DNA of 64,000 nucleotides from Paragonimus westermani. Lineage: Eukaryota; Platyhelminthes; Trematoda; Plagiorchiida; Troglotrematidae. The stretch covers positions 38,609 to 102,608 of the forward strand of contig QNGE01000938.1 of assembly GCA_008508345.1 (NCBI GenBank). The letters run 5' to 3'. Under the pieces are notes generated by a model that saw nothing but the letters and a program-made list of their open reading frames with translations, was not told where the DNA came from and ran no database searches. The position numbers were made by a program, and so were the translations under genes. Positions 13,349-26,070 of the stretch are shown here, in pieces (the stretch's first letter is position 1; the number at the start of each line of letters is the position of its first letter).

Positions 13349-13786
13349 CTAACCGGGTGGTGCTGGATTTGTATGTGTGCGTGAGTGTGTTGTGTTTGCA
13401 CGAATCATGTGACCGGTATGTGATAACGTGCTAATCGGGTTACCAGGCAACCGAGTTTCAGACGGTTTTAACACGTTTGGCCACGGGTGGTGTAGGGCCT
13501 GTATGAATTTCTTTTGGGCGCACAGTTGGGGGTTGTAGGGTTTGATAGCGATCAGTTCTGCTGTCGATAGCAGTCTCGCCCTGAAAACTCGGGAATGGAT
13601 GTGGGACATTTTGTAAATAATTTTTAACGCAATTTTAGGCATGATTTGATGACCCGTGTTGATCAGATACGACTCAGTTGCACTTGGGATTGGTTTCGTT
13701 GTGGCACCGGGTAGCCATTTTGGAAGGTGCTCACGGATCCTGCCTGATAGTCGCCGAGTGGTTTCTAAACTTAACCGGCTCGACAA
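13349..13786 (-). pseudogene. GIY-YIG endonuclease part of the Penelope-like element
   Basis: The frame reads 145 codons. Family-like features are RRLSGRIREHLPKWL near the start, then SATESYLINTGHQI, AELIAIKPYNPQLCAQKK and HHPWP. These match the order seen in Penelope-type GIY-YIG domains: an arginine-containing helix, a conserved H in EH.P.WL, an S.I..HLI.TGH motif (here Y replaces H) and a LC.Q region near the end. The GIY and YIG strand residues themselves should lie just upstream at about 13790-13960 and are not intact in this frame. It is a fragment of a larger broken reading frame. Confidence 0.75.
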
Positions 13787-13967
13787 CAGTGGGTGAGACA
13801 GTTGATACAGAATAACGAAGAAGACTTAAGCAAACTATCTTTGAGATGTGTCACCCGTAACGGTCAGCTCTTGAATGGGATGATCATTCGCCCAGCCATG
13901 TAGGTCCCGGTCAATGCATTTGTCAACCTGCAACTGATCATTTCACTAGCTGCATCGCCATTAATTG

Positions 13968-14255
13968 TCAGGCTGAAAAAATTGGCTTTCTTGCTATTGC
14001 TTCCATCGCCGGCTGAGCATCTTTGCATTTCAAATTCTTTTTTATAAATCTTTCTGGATATCCGTTCTGGATCGACATCTCTCGAATTCGTTGCGATTTG
14101 TTTTCAGTGGTATCTGTCGTACATATCCTCCCTGTTTTATCGGTTAGACAACCAACCAAGTTTCGTTTTCGCTTTAATTGAACGAAGCTCATGAGGTTGG
14201 TGTGCTGTCTCGTCCATGTCTTTTCCTGTGAACGGATTTTGGAAGGGAACCGCAC
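13968..14255 (-). pseudogene. C-terminal RT region of the Penelope-like element
   Basis: Ninety-five codons with features seen after the catalytic RT motifs in Penelope-like proteins: TWTRQHTNLMSFVQLKRKRN, then LVGCLTDKTGRICT, then a helical stretch ending in NGYPERFIKKN. It is in a different frame from the RT core at 14323-14619, so at least one frameshift separates them. There is no sign of a separate gene. Confidence 0.75.
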
Positions 14256-14322
14256 AGCCTGCGGTGCAATGAAACATCAAGGAAGAACAACCTGTCATCT
14301 TTCTGCTCCTCCAGGGTGAATT

Positions 14323-14619
14323 TCATAATCTGGTATGCAAGATTAAACGCCACTGAAAGGCTTGCGCATCAGTGGAGTCTCTGATCACGCCGAGTATGTC
14401 GTCCACATATCGTCTATAGAACGGAAGCTCGGAGAATGTGGGTCCTAGCTGATTAATTTCCACTTTGGCCAAGAATACGTCCACGAGCAACCGACCTAGT
14501 GAAGACTCTATAGCTACTCCCCCTTTCTGTCTACGTGTCTCAACAGTGAACCGAAATTGGACGATGCGAACGCAAAGCAACAAATCCTTCAAATTTTCAA
14601 CCTGAATATTAGTTTCCAT
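14323..14619 (-). pseudogene. RT catalytic core of the Penelope-like element
   Basis: Ninety-eight codons. About residues 33 to 52 contain the GGVAIESSLGRLLVDVFLAK motif, which corresponds to the DGVAMGSPLGPLLADVFLAK-type motif of Penelope RTs. About residues 66 to 76 contain FYRRYVDDILG, with the YVDD catalytic aspartates retained. Changes in the first motif (D to G, M to I, G to E, P to S) are consistent with decay. The frame begins shortly after the inverted duplication that interrupts the upstream part. Confidence 0.85.
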
Positions 14620-14665
14620 TCAATCCTCTTTTTTGTATTGTTTAATTCGGTCGAAAATACCCATT

Positions 14666-14840
14666 GAAGTCAGGAGAACAACAGAGTAGTGAACAGGACT
14701 TGTTTTCTGTTTTTGATCATCAGGCTAATTACAACACAATAAATATGAAAAAAGTGACTAGTGTGAGTCAGATAAACGGTTAATATAGGTTAAGGNCAGA
14801 AAACAAGTCTTGTTCGCTACTCTGTCGTTCTGATGACTCC
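14666..14840. repeat. Imperfect inverted repeat inside the Penelope-like element
   Basis: The left arm (14666-14709) and the reverse complement of the right arm (14797-14840) match at 38 of 44 positions by eye, and both end with the shared string GACTTGTTTTCTG. The spacer is 87 nt and contains the only N of the window (14796). The right arm belongs to the element's - strand reading frame (a KESSERQSSEQDLFS-like reading), while the left arm is the same segment turned around. This suggests a local inverted duplication rather than an intrinsic end of the element. Confidence 0.75.
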
Positions 14841-15310
14841 TTTATGTAGTCACATAAGTATTCTATCGTTTTCTGTAACCGGCATGTTTGTGAGTGGTGA
14901 CGTGGCATCGAGGGGAGTCATGTGGTGATTTTTGACGTTTAGGTAATCAACAGAAACCAAGAAGTGAAATATTTTCTGGGCTAAATGGAGTTATTCCTTT
15001 TCTGAATGGTTCAAGTGCTTGAATCGGCCATTTGGCTAGACTGTGATAGGCTGAATTATTCATTTCAAGAACTAAGCAACCCATCTTTGTGGACTTTGTG
15101 GAGTTCATACAGTCTTGGAACGGTCATACAGATCGGTCTCGTTCTTTCGAAAATAATTGCATCAATCAATTCAGCCCGTTTTGTCTGACTAGGTAGTTTG
15201 GACAGGTTCTTCTCAACTGATGTTGCCTTATCTCTCTCATTTCACGGAATCAGTACTCGAGGTCGGAACTTTGTTACCCCGAATCTAAGCTGAACGCTGA
15301 TCGCCAGGTT
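14841..15310 (-). pseudogene. N-terminal RT region of the Penelope-like element, broken
   Basis: No single long frame remains, but translating the - strand piecewise gives, in order, DKATSVEKNLSKLPSQ, an RLYELHKVHKDGLL motif (RT motif 1 of the Penelope family, usually LYGLPKIHK), a QSSQMAD segment where SLAKWL is usual, a PRKYFTSWFLLIT segment and MTPLDATS. Several in-frame stops and frame changes are present. The 5' limit near 15310 is where recognisable similarity fades. Confidence 0.65.
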
Positions 15311-18300
15311 GGTCCTTTCAGTCTAACTAATTGCACGCCTCAAGGTTTCAGTTGTTGCGTTGGCATAAGTAATACTTCTCTGTGTTACCAAATAAGTAAC
15401 TGACGCCTTATTGGCATAATACAACATACAACAAGGAAGCAGAGAGGGAAGGAAGATATGGAGATGGGGTTCTGCGCTAGCCAGTGGTAAGAGTTGAAAG
15501 TAATCGAAGCAAACAAGAACGGACAACGATATAGAGTAACCAGAAATATTGTCCGAAATAAGGGGACTGAATAGCTATGGAAAACTATTTGTAGTGGAGA
15601 TATGGTGAGACCGAGTTAACTTGCTATGAAATCAAAACCAGAAACATAACAGATACCAGGAAAAGCACCACGGTTTTGAAATCGCATTTGTGTGCCAATT
15701 GGTGCAATAACAAACTGGCAACTGCTACTCTGTGTGTATAACTTGACATTTCAACATTGGTTTCAACCGTGTGTAATGCTGATTGTGTTTCAACCTGAGT
15801 GTGTGAATCACATTTGAATAGGGGTTTTTGGATCACTTTGAATCTTCACTCACAGCGGTTCTTCTTACGAGATCCTTGATATCATTGATAAGGGGATTAT
15901 TGGAATATTCTGACAGATGTCACAAGAATATTTTGAATTGTCTGCACCCGCGAATACAATAAAACCCGTATGCTGTGTGGAGCTAAATAGAGGAAGCAAA
16001 TGACGCGTTGAAGCAAAGGCGGATGGCTTCTTCAGTTAAAGGTTTGGTAAACAGAAATATAAACCTGAGAGCAGCTGGGTTACGGCTGAACAATTATCAC
16101 CTCATATTTCCGCTAAACATCATTTTCAAAAGCCAACTCTGATAGTCAGTGTTAGTTCAGTTTTTAGGAAGATAGCTCACGTTCATTCATCCTCGTTTCT
16201 CATTGACATTCAAAAATATTGACTTCTAGGCCACAATTGTTTGTTGTTCTGAACAATGTTGGCCCTAGATTTTTATTTAAGAGACCTTGATTTCATCCTA
16301 CTCAATAATAGAAATTCTGCACAAAATGTACTGTTTGTCATTTCAGAAAGGGCATCCAGTTCACAATCATCTCAAAAAGGATATGTCCTGACGTAACCCA
16401 TAGAGATTTTGTGGAAATCAACCCAGACTTCAAGCCACGGAAAAATAGCATTGTAGAAGTATTCTGAATGAATAAGATTAAAGACGATCAGCTCTATATT
16501 TAACGTAAAGAATGAATTCTAAAACCAGTGTTACTCACCAAACACACGTTTTCCAAAAACATGTGTATCAGAGTAACTCGTGCCGTCGACGTGGTAAACA
16601 AGTACAAAATTGCAAGCACCTCCAGAAATATCTAAACTGAACAGTGCGCAGAAAACAGTTTAAAACGAGGTTTGTAGTAGAAAACATATGAATGATATCA
16701 AACTTCTCATAAAAGTTCGATGATGCAAATTTTTTATTGATATGAGAAAGACGCAAGTTCAGCAGAGTAGGTCAAAATCTTCAGCTTTTAAAGAGTGCAA
16801 AAAATTGTTCCATTTCTGTGTCGTGTGGACTCTTTCAACGGAGTTTTACTAAAACCTCCCAAAAAACACGAGTTACAAAATCAATTATAAGTCCTAGTGC
16901 TCAGTTTGCAAGAAAGGCTGTGAAATTTATATAGGTGCATGATATATGTAACTTCCTATGGGTCATAAATTTTGTCGAGAGCTTAGAAGGATGCGACAAA
17001 AATCCAGTTCAACTATGAAATCTTCTTGAGTGACATTTATAGAATTCTCCCAGGAAATCACTGAAGACATGATAATGATTTATTTTGTATGCATTGGTCC
17101 CAAGAAGAAATGAAACTGCCCACTACTTTTCATATCAATAAATATTTTCTAATAATTGACCGATTTATTTAAAACACTTCACTTTATCGGTGCTCAAAAT
17201 GGCGTTCCAAAAAGTGAGACATTCTGCTGCATAATGTCCAAAGCAAAATTTTTTTATACCTCTCAAGAAAGATTCTATAGGACAGAACTTTAAAGAACAT
17301 GGTCAATTTCCCTTAACTTTATTAGTCCGTACGTCCAGGGTTTGCTAACCGTCGTCTTACATTAAATACTACGAAATATCTAAATTTTCCTAACATCTAT
17401 TTCAACTGAGCCATTCGTTCGCGCGATACATACTTTTCAACCAACTGTCAAACATCACAGAACAAATATCAATATTCTCAGCCACCCGTTAACAATACAA
17501 CAGTCCCCAAAAGAATCAGCTATGCTAAGCTATCCTGCTGAAAATATATTGATCGTCTGTTTAAACCAACCCAGATGTTTTCTTCTTGTCGGTCACTGTT
17601 TACAATGCGCACTTAGCACTCAAAACTCCAGAATAAAAATGTAAATTCACGCTCATTGACATACTTGTCTATCGTTTGTCAACAACACTTCAGATGAGAG
17701 CTTCTCATAAAAACCAAGCGATTTTATTCGGTTGAGTACGTATGTCTTCCAACCACTAGTTTCTAATCGATGCCTAAAAATGTTAGACTGTATTTTGTAT
17801 TCAAGTGACTAGCCTCTGTTTTTGAACTTAATAACGAAATAAATGACGGGCTGAGCAAAACAGAGGGTTTCGACAGCTTTACTCTCCTCGTATAAAAATC
17901 ACCTCTTATGGTGCAAAGTCGACATGTAGACACTCTGTCGATCGCTATTTAACATCTGCTCTCGAACGTTACTTTGAAGTCGAAAGTGTTACACTTTAAA
18001 GCCAGGTGATAGTTTTTATCGTTTTCCTTAACAAATCCGTAAATTACTTTAAAGCTGAAACAGAAAGTCCACCTCAACTATGTCTGCACTATGCGGATCA
18101 TGGTTTGCTATCCTTCAGTGGAATAAATTGAACCTCCTCTTACACTCGGTACTTAAAGCCACTGAAGTATCAGAATAAGCGTGAAGTCAGAATCCAACAT
18201 TTCGTGCAGCAGGTTTTACCCCTCAAAACATTCACCAATCGTATGCGTGCGTGGAAGCTTGTAATACTACTCTGCTCCACATTACATCTGCCTCAGTATC

Positions 18301-20530
18301 CTCGGTCCATTGTTTTGCCGGACATTGAAATCTGTGCAGAGAGATATGGCTAACAAATCATCGTAAAGGAGCAAAGAAACAACCAAATACAGTAATGAAT
18401 CGATTTCAAAACATACCTGTCACCAAAAATTTGGTCATTGTTTATTACTGAAGACCGCGGGGAGGAAGATTGGGCAAGTGCTATGACATACAGAAAATTA
18501 ACTTCGAAATTTACTCAGAAGCTTCCAAATAAATTAATCGTCAAACAAATTGATCGTCAAAGAATGATACTGCTTTAGGTTTTATATAAGCAAACAGTTC
18601 GTTATTAGTTGAGAAATGTCATCAATGCTTGCAACACTACGCTTTACGATTTTTCACAGATTTGTGTTGAGAAAGTGTAGGGTGAAAAAACGAAAAAATA
18701 TAGGTTGTTTGTAAATGCACCCTCAAATGTTAAATAGTAGGCTACTACTAGGTGTTTTTGAAGTCCCGGTATTGCTCCCGATCAAATCGTGGAAGTGAGG
18801 TGGATAATGGTCATGAGACTAGACAGAGCCTGGAACTAAGCAGGCATCTTTAATTGTACAGTAAGTCCAAAACACCAACGTTGGTGATATCAAATCGGGA
18901 AGACGGTCCTAACCTCTCTGAAGCACAGCGTACGTTCTCACATCAGAATGGCTGGTAAGTTTCAGTAACTTTCTGAGTTTACCAAACAAATGAAATAAGC
19001 AATCTTGTTCAACTACCAAAGATCTTTTCCCTGTCCATTCCACTAAACTTCTTGGCACTAGAGACAATTCATATAACTGCTCTTATCAATTACATTGTTG
19101 TCTGCACTGACAGAAACTTTTGATTCGCGGCAACTGATGGCCCGAAATTGACATCGACTTCCATTTTAGTAGGTGCTCTGAAGCTTTCAGCTCAGTGCTT
19201 TCCCATTCAGTGCGAGCTCACGACAAAACTAAATCTCAGAGTTTACTGTGTGAGCTAACGACGGTTCGGGCCAGTTCAGATGAAGTGGAATCAATTATTA
19301 ACACAGTAGTTTGGGTAGCATAAAAAAGCTATGGGGCTTAAGGTGGGTTTACACAGTTATCCGAACGAAACTAAAAAGACCTTCAAAGTACAGGGAAGAG
19401 AAACATTTAGTAAAAAAGATGGCACTAAAGTAGGCTCAAACCCTGTGACTGTAAAACTTTAAGCGAACCAACCAACATGTGGAGGTCAGCATATACCGCG
19501 GTTCGGAGATGGCGGTATGCACATGTGATTGAGTGTTTTGTGATTTGTATTCCCGATTACAATTTTGCGATGTGCTCCGCACCGTTCGTGTTAATATATC
19601 CATTCACTTACTTCCTAGCTTCAGTATTCTCAAGTGGATAACCAACTCTCATGACCCGATGAGGCGTTTTATTGTGATCTAGTGTGTTGTTAGTGGGTAT
19701 TATTGTCGACCTTCACAGAACTGTGCTCAAACCATGAGATCTCAGTCGGCTTCACGCATGTTTCGAATACTCAAACTATGGGTGGCGGCTAGTTCAAAAT
19801 GGTTCTATTTTCAGTAGTTATTCCTTGTGACTGTCTAGGCGCAACGCTCTATCCAAATTAACATTCTACAGGAGGGTTCAACCTTAATTGTCCTCAGCAC
19901 AACTGAGTGATTTTTCAACGGAAGCCACACCACGATTGGTTTGATGGACCAGTAAATGGAATCGTCAGAATGGGCACATTTTACCTAAAGACAGTGCAAA
20001 CTGCGGATACACTTTAACTTGCTGCGTTGTGGCCGCGATTATATTTTGATACAACCGATCTTAGCATAAATAGAAGTAACATCTATGCGTTTAACACACA
20101 TGTTTTCCGGGTTTCCACAGCTCTGCAGTCATGTGATTGATCTGACAAACGTGTTCTGAGTGTTAAGGCACAATACCAACCCTATCACCTATCACGGGCT
20201 ACACCCTTGTACTGTTCTGTACACTGACCACCAGCTTCCAGTGTTCTGCTCGTGACAAGGCAGTTTTGTTCAATTTTCTGTTGTTTGTCTTAAACCATCA
20301 GATTTAGCGTGGTAATGCCATCAACAAATTCCATCCCGGTGATTCAGCCGCCAAACTTCCTAAATGAAATAGGGTGATTAGGAATAGTGGTGGTGCATCC
20401 AAGCTGTTTAATTCGATCTTTTCTTCTCTACGGTGTTTAGTAGACGGACTGTCAGAATAAATTTCCTGATCATTCATCTGTCCCAAATCCCATTCTTCAC
20501 TAATACGTAGGTTGTGGTTGAAGATTTCAG
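15311..20530. other. Long stretch with no supported gene
   Basis: A+T rich, with few open frames above 60 codons. A short acceptor, open frame and donor combination at about 19170-19249 is noted but too weak to call. An imperfect 16-bp tandem pair containing ATCGTCAAA lies at about 18530-18562. Nothing else was recognised. Confidence 0.5.
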
Positions 20531-20806
20531 CAGTTGTCTTTCTTCAAATCAGAATGTGCACCTCGACCTGATGTTCTCATGATACTCCCCCGTGAACTAT
20601 GGCCGTTTATGATAGTGTTAGGCATATTTTTGCTAAAATTGTCTGCTGAAACGAAGAAAACTGGCGGTGCTGATTGTGAAACAACTTTCCATTTTCACGA
20701 ACGTCCTTGTTCACGACTGTCAATTTCGTCAGTGGAAAACACCTCAGGCGACAACTCATCGTCACTCTTGAGAACATGCACTAGCGGCAAACAACAAATG
20801 TTTTGA
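20531..20806 (+). CDS. Candidate terminal exon with a possible membrane segment
   Basis: An acceptor-like AAGATTTCAG ends at 20530 and opens a phase-0 frame of 91 codons to TGA (20804-20806). A second acceptor at 20551-20552 is also possible. The product has a hydrophobic stretch, LWPFMIVLGIFLLKLSA, which could be a single membrane helix. It is followed by a polar tail of about 50 residues rich in S, T and C. This layout would fit the last exon of a single-pass membrane protein. No family was recognised, no partner exon was established and no polyadenylation hexamer was identified. Composition makes it one of the better non-FN3 candidates. Confidence 0.3.
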   Translation, partial: QLSFFKSECAPRPDVLMILPRELWPFMIVLGIFLLKLSAETKKTGGADCETTFHFHERPCSRLSISSVENTSGDNSSSLLRTCTSGKQQMF

Positions 20807-23800
20807 GTGGTCACAGAATTTTGCCAGTAATGACTAAGTTTAGTGGTTGAGCCGATCTTTCCAAGATTTCTATAAAATAGACATATAAACTTAAAACTTC
20901 CATTAACTGTTCCAGCATATATTTGTTCAAGCTGAACGATACCTGAACACTAAATTGACTTATGATCAGATCCTTTTAACAAAGACCGACAGGCATATCA
21001 AAACATCACATATTGCTGACGCTACACTGTTTAGGATACAAATAAACCAAGACTGCATACTCGCCGTTTTTATTCACCGTTTTCTGTTTCCAGCTTTTTC
21101 ACTTCGCGGGTTCATAATCACATATATGTCTAGCTAACTGATAGAAATTTCAGGGGAGAAACTGCGTTATCATTCGAACCATCATGTTTACAACACAAGT
21201 CCAACCGTATTTTTAAATCCCTCAGCACAGTGTACACATGACGAATCACAGTTCTCTTTGAGGTACGAAAGAAAAATATAAGAAAACGAAAGGCTTTCCG
21301 AATTTCACAAACGGTTGATTGGAAAAATATTAGTCCAAAATTTCACGTCTCCAAAGCCTAAAATAGCTGATAAACTAAGTATTTTCAAACTTGTCACAAC
21401 ATGAGCTCTACAGGAATAGATTGAATATATACATTTACAAAGGACGTATATAAAATACGATTTGTGGTGATTATCTTAATTCGGAATTGTATTAAGCTTC
21501 AAAGAGAAATTTTGTGTTCTTATCTTATAGGAAGTGAGTAGTGATGTTTAGTGTAAAAAGTTTCAATACACGTATTTCTAAGTCAAACGTGATGTCTTTG
21601 CATTAAACATTGTCTCAACAAAATATGCATCCGTCTACACAGTGATCAGCAATACCGGCTAACTGTGTACACAAGAGCCATTAAAAGAGTACCCGCCTAC
21701 TAAAGCCTGTTAAGCACTGGAAGATGTTGGGTGAAATACTGAATATGACTTATACTTGAAAATTAAGTTCGCTGCAGGAGGTGGTTTACAGCCACGTCGA
21801 TTCAGAAACGAACAACGAACTCCGCGTTCGCTCTAGTGGGAGTTTATCAATAAGTTGTATTCTTGCCTCTGGAATGCCACGGCAAACTCAATACCATTTT
21901 TCTCACGCAAGCCGAAGCCAAAATGTCGTATTTAAAAATCTGGTCGTGTACAAGTGCAGCCACTTCTAAACCAACACCATCGTTCCCCTGTTTGAATGTA
22001 TCCATTAAAAAGCCTGCGCCTAATTAACTGAGGACAATTTTTCTGTTGCTGTTCAATAACCTGCAATCTGTATAGCGTATCTGGATAACAGTCGGGTAGA
22101 TTGGCGGTGAGTAACCACGCGGCGTTTCATTTTGTGGACGACCAGAGTTCAGATAGTGCTTGTTTTCCATTTTCCCGCTCAATTTTACGGTGTCTTTTCA
22201 ATAAGAAACAGGTAACTTGTAGCTTAAAAATCATTTTTGACTACGAACTGTTTCAGAGCTATAATTTGCACCATACTGTCTAGTTTTCAGGCTAACACAT
22301 TTGACTGATGCATGCGTCATTGTAGTTGTCAGCTATAAGAATACCTTCAAGGTTGATCTATGCTGCGCTAACAGTTTTGTCAAATACAGTACAGAAATAA
22401 TATGTCACATTTGCGTGCTTTGCCCGATAAGATTTGTTTGACCGTTTTTCGAGGAGTCTTACAAAGAGCTCAAATTACTCCCAAGCGCCTTTATCGTCAT
22501 TTACTGACCATTATGTGCACTTTGTTTTATAGTCAGCCAATTAAATTGCCGAACGTAAATTAGAATTAATTATTCAGAGGCAACAGATCAATTATCTCCG
22601 AGATGTTGGAGAAACGCCCTGAATAATGTATAATTACTCGTCTATTCTCTTGCCAGAAGTACTGACTGCTGGTTACACTCCTAGATCGCAAAAGAAATTC
22701 CATAGTAAATTTTGAAAAAGCATGTCCAAATGATATTACAGTACGAACAAAGAGGATAGTTATGTTTGTTAGATTTAAACATGTTACTTCGAGTGATAGT
22801 GTGTTTATCTGAAAACTGCGACAGCAATGGACCTACGAAAGATGTGAAAAACAAACGAACAGTAAATTTCGACTAGCCTACTAAAGAGGATGACGAACAG
22901 TAAGGTGTGTTTTCCTCAGTGTGTTTTGAATCAAAGTTCCTAAACGGAGTAGACCGCATCAACAAGCGCTTCTAATCACCTCGCACTGCGGTTATATATA
23001 CACTTTAAACTTACAGTTTCAGCATGAGTGTGCTAGCTGTGTCAGCCCAGAGAAAAACATCACATCTGATTGAAATGTTGTGCTGGCATACTGGTGTTTA
23101 CAATTAACGAAACCAATATTCACTTGATTTGTCAGTTCTTTTTGTCTTGAATATCAGAACGAGTTCTACGGACAACCACGTACTAAATATGAATCTCAAG
23201 TGATTGAATTAGTTTACGTGATGGTATACTTAAAGTTACAAGGACACTTATGTGACACATCCATGGCACAGTTTGATCGACCTCCTTTCAATTCAACAAC
23301 CGTTAGCCGAAGACAATCAAACTTAACTTACAATAGGTCTACTGAATAAAGTGAACGCGACCCCTTGACGGATTTCGGCAAACTGGTCTATCATTTTGAA
23401 CCGAAGTCGCTAACTGTTGCTGATTTTTTCATATAAACACGAAACGGATCACAGTGTCAAACTGTGACAGACCTATCAAGTAATATCATTTCATTTGCAA
23501 ATACTCCGTTGGTATCTAGCGCTAACTAGTAATCTATGATCGATCCACTCCACTGTGACTAAATGCGCCTATCATTTCCTTAGCACAGCAAAACTGCATA
23601 TTTTGTGAGGGCGTGACGTTTTTGTTTGACGCTACATACCTGAAGTAAGCTGCTGACACGAAACTTCTGAGAAAAGCAAGCAAGTGTCTCTGTCAATCCA
23701 AGGCAGTCGGCATACACTGAGCAAGCAAACAGCTTATGCCTGCTAACTGGTTGCATAAAGGGTCGTTAAGGACAATGCGATCAACGTAGATTCACTTGAC

Positions 23801-26070
23801 GTGTACAAGTTGGAAGTGAGATTGGTGAACGAATTAATTAGAACAACCCAGCGAGCTGCTCACTGAATAAGCTGAGTTACCAATTAGATGAGTGTCTTCA
23901 GCTAGCGTTTGACAGAAGCGGAAGGGTCTTCCTCTGAAAGGGACTTTCACTTGGAGGCAAAACATAAAGTCGTAACTGGTTTGACTTTGTCATCAACCCT
24001 ATGTTTATGTAGTAAGGTGGCAGTGTGTCCCAAGCTTTACGTTAAGCAACAACGGCCGTAGATCACATATTGGTGTTGTACACTTTGCCTACAACAGTCC
24101 GGAATATTCTGAGATTGAATAATTTGAAGCGCAGCAGTATGATCGCCGGATAAACAACTGAAGCTACGACGAATCTACCGAATATATATCATACATATAT
24201 AATCGTCTTTTCCCGATTTGCTAAAAACCTTCGTTTGACAGCCAACTGCCGCAGTGTTGTTGCCCGATAGTTAAAGATAGCTCATCTGTTGGATTTCATT
24301 TTTTCACAGATTCGTATATTCCTACCGCAATGTGCCCAGTAGTAACATTCATTAAGTGAAGATCATTGTTCTTGTCTTAAAGTTAGCCAGGCTAACCCAA
24401 CTACATGCATGTGGCATTCATTTGTTCACCACTGTACATTTTTAAACTGCTAATATTTGAAGCAGATCCTACAGCCTATAGTATAAAGAAGACTATAGTG
24501 AGGAATTATTTACCACAGATATGAGTTGCACAACTGTGTGGTCTCTGGGTCTCGCTTGCATCAACATACTGTTTTAATGGTATAACCAATGCAGAAAACA
24601 CTGTTGCATTCATTCATTGCGAACACATTTGTCATTGTGAGACTAATTCCTCTGAAATTTAACAAAGCCTGTAAAAATCTTTCCGCAAAAACAAAATCTA
24701 TTTTTGAAACCCACTTCAAGTTGAAGCACCGAAATAATCTCTTAAATAGATACTATTAATGTGACGATATTTCCGGCAAACTTTCCAAGTTATAGTTTTA
24801 TGTTAGCGCAATATCCGAAATAAATTCTGAGATAGTGGCATCCGTAAGTGACATGACATTCCCTAAAATGCATACCACTGCTGTTAGAATAGAGAATTCG
24901 GTGTTTCCAGGAAAAAATGTTTGAAATAGTTTGTTAGAACTGCTCGGTTATTCTGGAAGGGTTCTTAAGAAGTTCACCTGTCAAGGACAAGGCGAGATTT
25001 TGATATTGCGGTAAGCATCACGAAGCATGTTGAGAGATAAGTTAGGTGAACACTCAGTTTTAACAGTGAATTAACAGTGTACCTGATTTTATCAAGGAAC
25101 TGCATCCTGTCCTCATCAAAGTATTGGAGAGGAACTTCAATAAATAACTTGGTGCTGAAGGATACTACTTTTTACAAACTTTCAATGTATTGATCTAGCA
25201 AAAACTGAAAATGGTTTGCCTCAAGTTTTTCAATCAAAATGTATATTAAATTTTTCATCGTGATGAGAAGTATAAAATTATAAGACCAGCGGCAGAATGT
25301 GCTGCGCAGTTCGATTCTTACGTCTGTTGAAGTAAGCATTTCTTGTAAATCTCTTGAGATTTGGGCAGAATTTCACACATTTCGATTCCGATGAATTTCG
25401 CACAATTCGTCAATCACATTTGCATAACACTAAAATAATACAGCTGTATGAGTCCTTGGACCAAATTTTGCAAACCAGTTTAAGGAAAGACCAACACAAC
25501 TCTATATGGAATCGCTCTATTGTGAAATAATGCGATCTACCTAGTGTTCACATTTTCGTTAACCCGGAGATAATCAATCACAAATCAAATTATGTATAAG
25601 TGCCCACAAACCTTAAAGGTGATGTATTCAATTATCACTGATGCTGTTGTTATATTCGTGGTCCTACTAATAATTCCATTTGATTAGGCATTCAAACATT
25701 TTTATGGAACTGTACCCAACTGCAGACGTTCCATCTAGTAGGTGGCAACATTCAAAGTAATGTATATCCCTATTTGCTCACATTGCCTCAAAGTTGCATT
25801 TAATAACCATCCGTACACATTTGTTCGGATAGGACCCAACTGAGAAAAATCTGGGCTCCGAGTGGATTTGAACCTATTAGTTTCAGACTCTCCCAAGGTC
25901 TTATATTGATTGCCTAGCAAAATTCACGGAAGTTGTATGCTCATGGCGCGTTTTTAAACTGTCCTCTCACGTTTCGGTCAGAAGGATGCAGTGAAGCAAC
26001 GAGCAACTCACTTCAGACTAAATAAACTCGGGGACCCTTATTATTCTGATCCCCACTTTAATTCTTGCAG
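20807..26070. other. Long stretch with only weak exon-like segments
   Basis: Two open segments are flagged. 21778-21969 follows CTGCAG and has a SGSLSISCILASGMP stretch faintly like an immunoglobulin B-C strand. 22092-22211 is a 40-codon phase 0-0 segment ending at AAACAG before GTAACT. Neither has enough support to call a gene. A B-box-like GGATTTGAACC (reverse strand of a tRNA-type promoter box) lies at 25863-25873 without a recognisable tRNA fold. Confidence 0.45.

Larger units (their letters stand above)
13349..15310 (-). mobile_element. Decayed Penelope-like retroelement (RT plus GIY-YIG)
   Basis: Read on the - strand, pieces of one Penelope-like open frame appear in the expected order. 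First come an N-terminal RT part with RLYELHKVHKDG (about 15080-15115) and a DATS box corresponding to DATSLFTNVP (about 14885-14915). Next are the RT core with a GGVAIESSLGRLL segment and the catalytic box FYRRYVDDIL, then a C-terminal RT part with SFVQLKRKRNLVGCL and NGYPERFIKKN. Last is a GIY-YIG-type endonuclease part. The frame changes several times and contains stops, so the element is not intact. Penelope-like elements encode an RT and often a GIY-YIG endonuclease and are common in flatworm genomes. Its 5' boundary near 15310 is approximate. An internal inverted duplication and one N sit at 14666-14840. Confidence 0.85.

Noticed and set aside
21778..21969. Immunoglobulin domain exon (SGSLSISCILASGMP and VVYKCSH)
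   Set aside because: Spacing between the two cysteines is only about 33 residues, the core tryptophan is missing, and the donor after it is poor.
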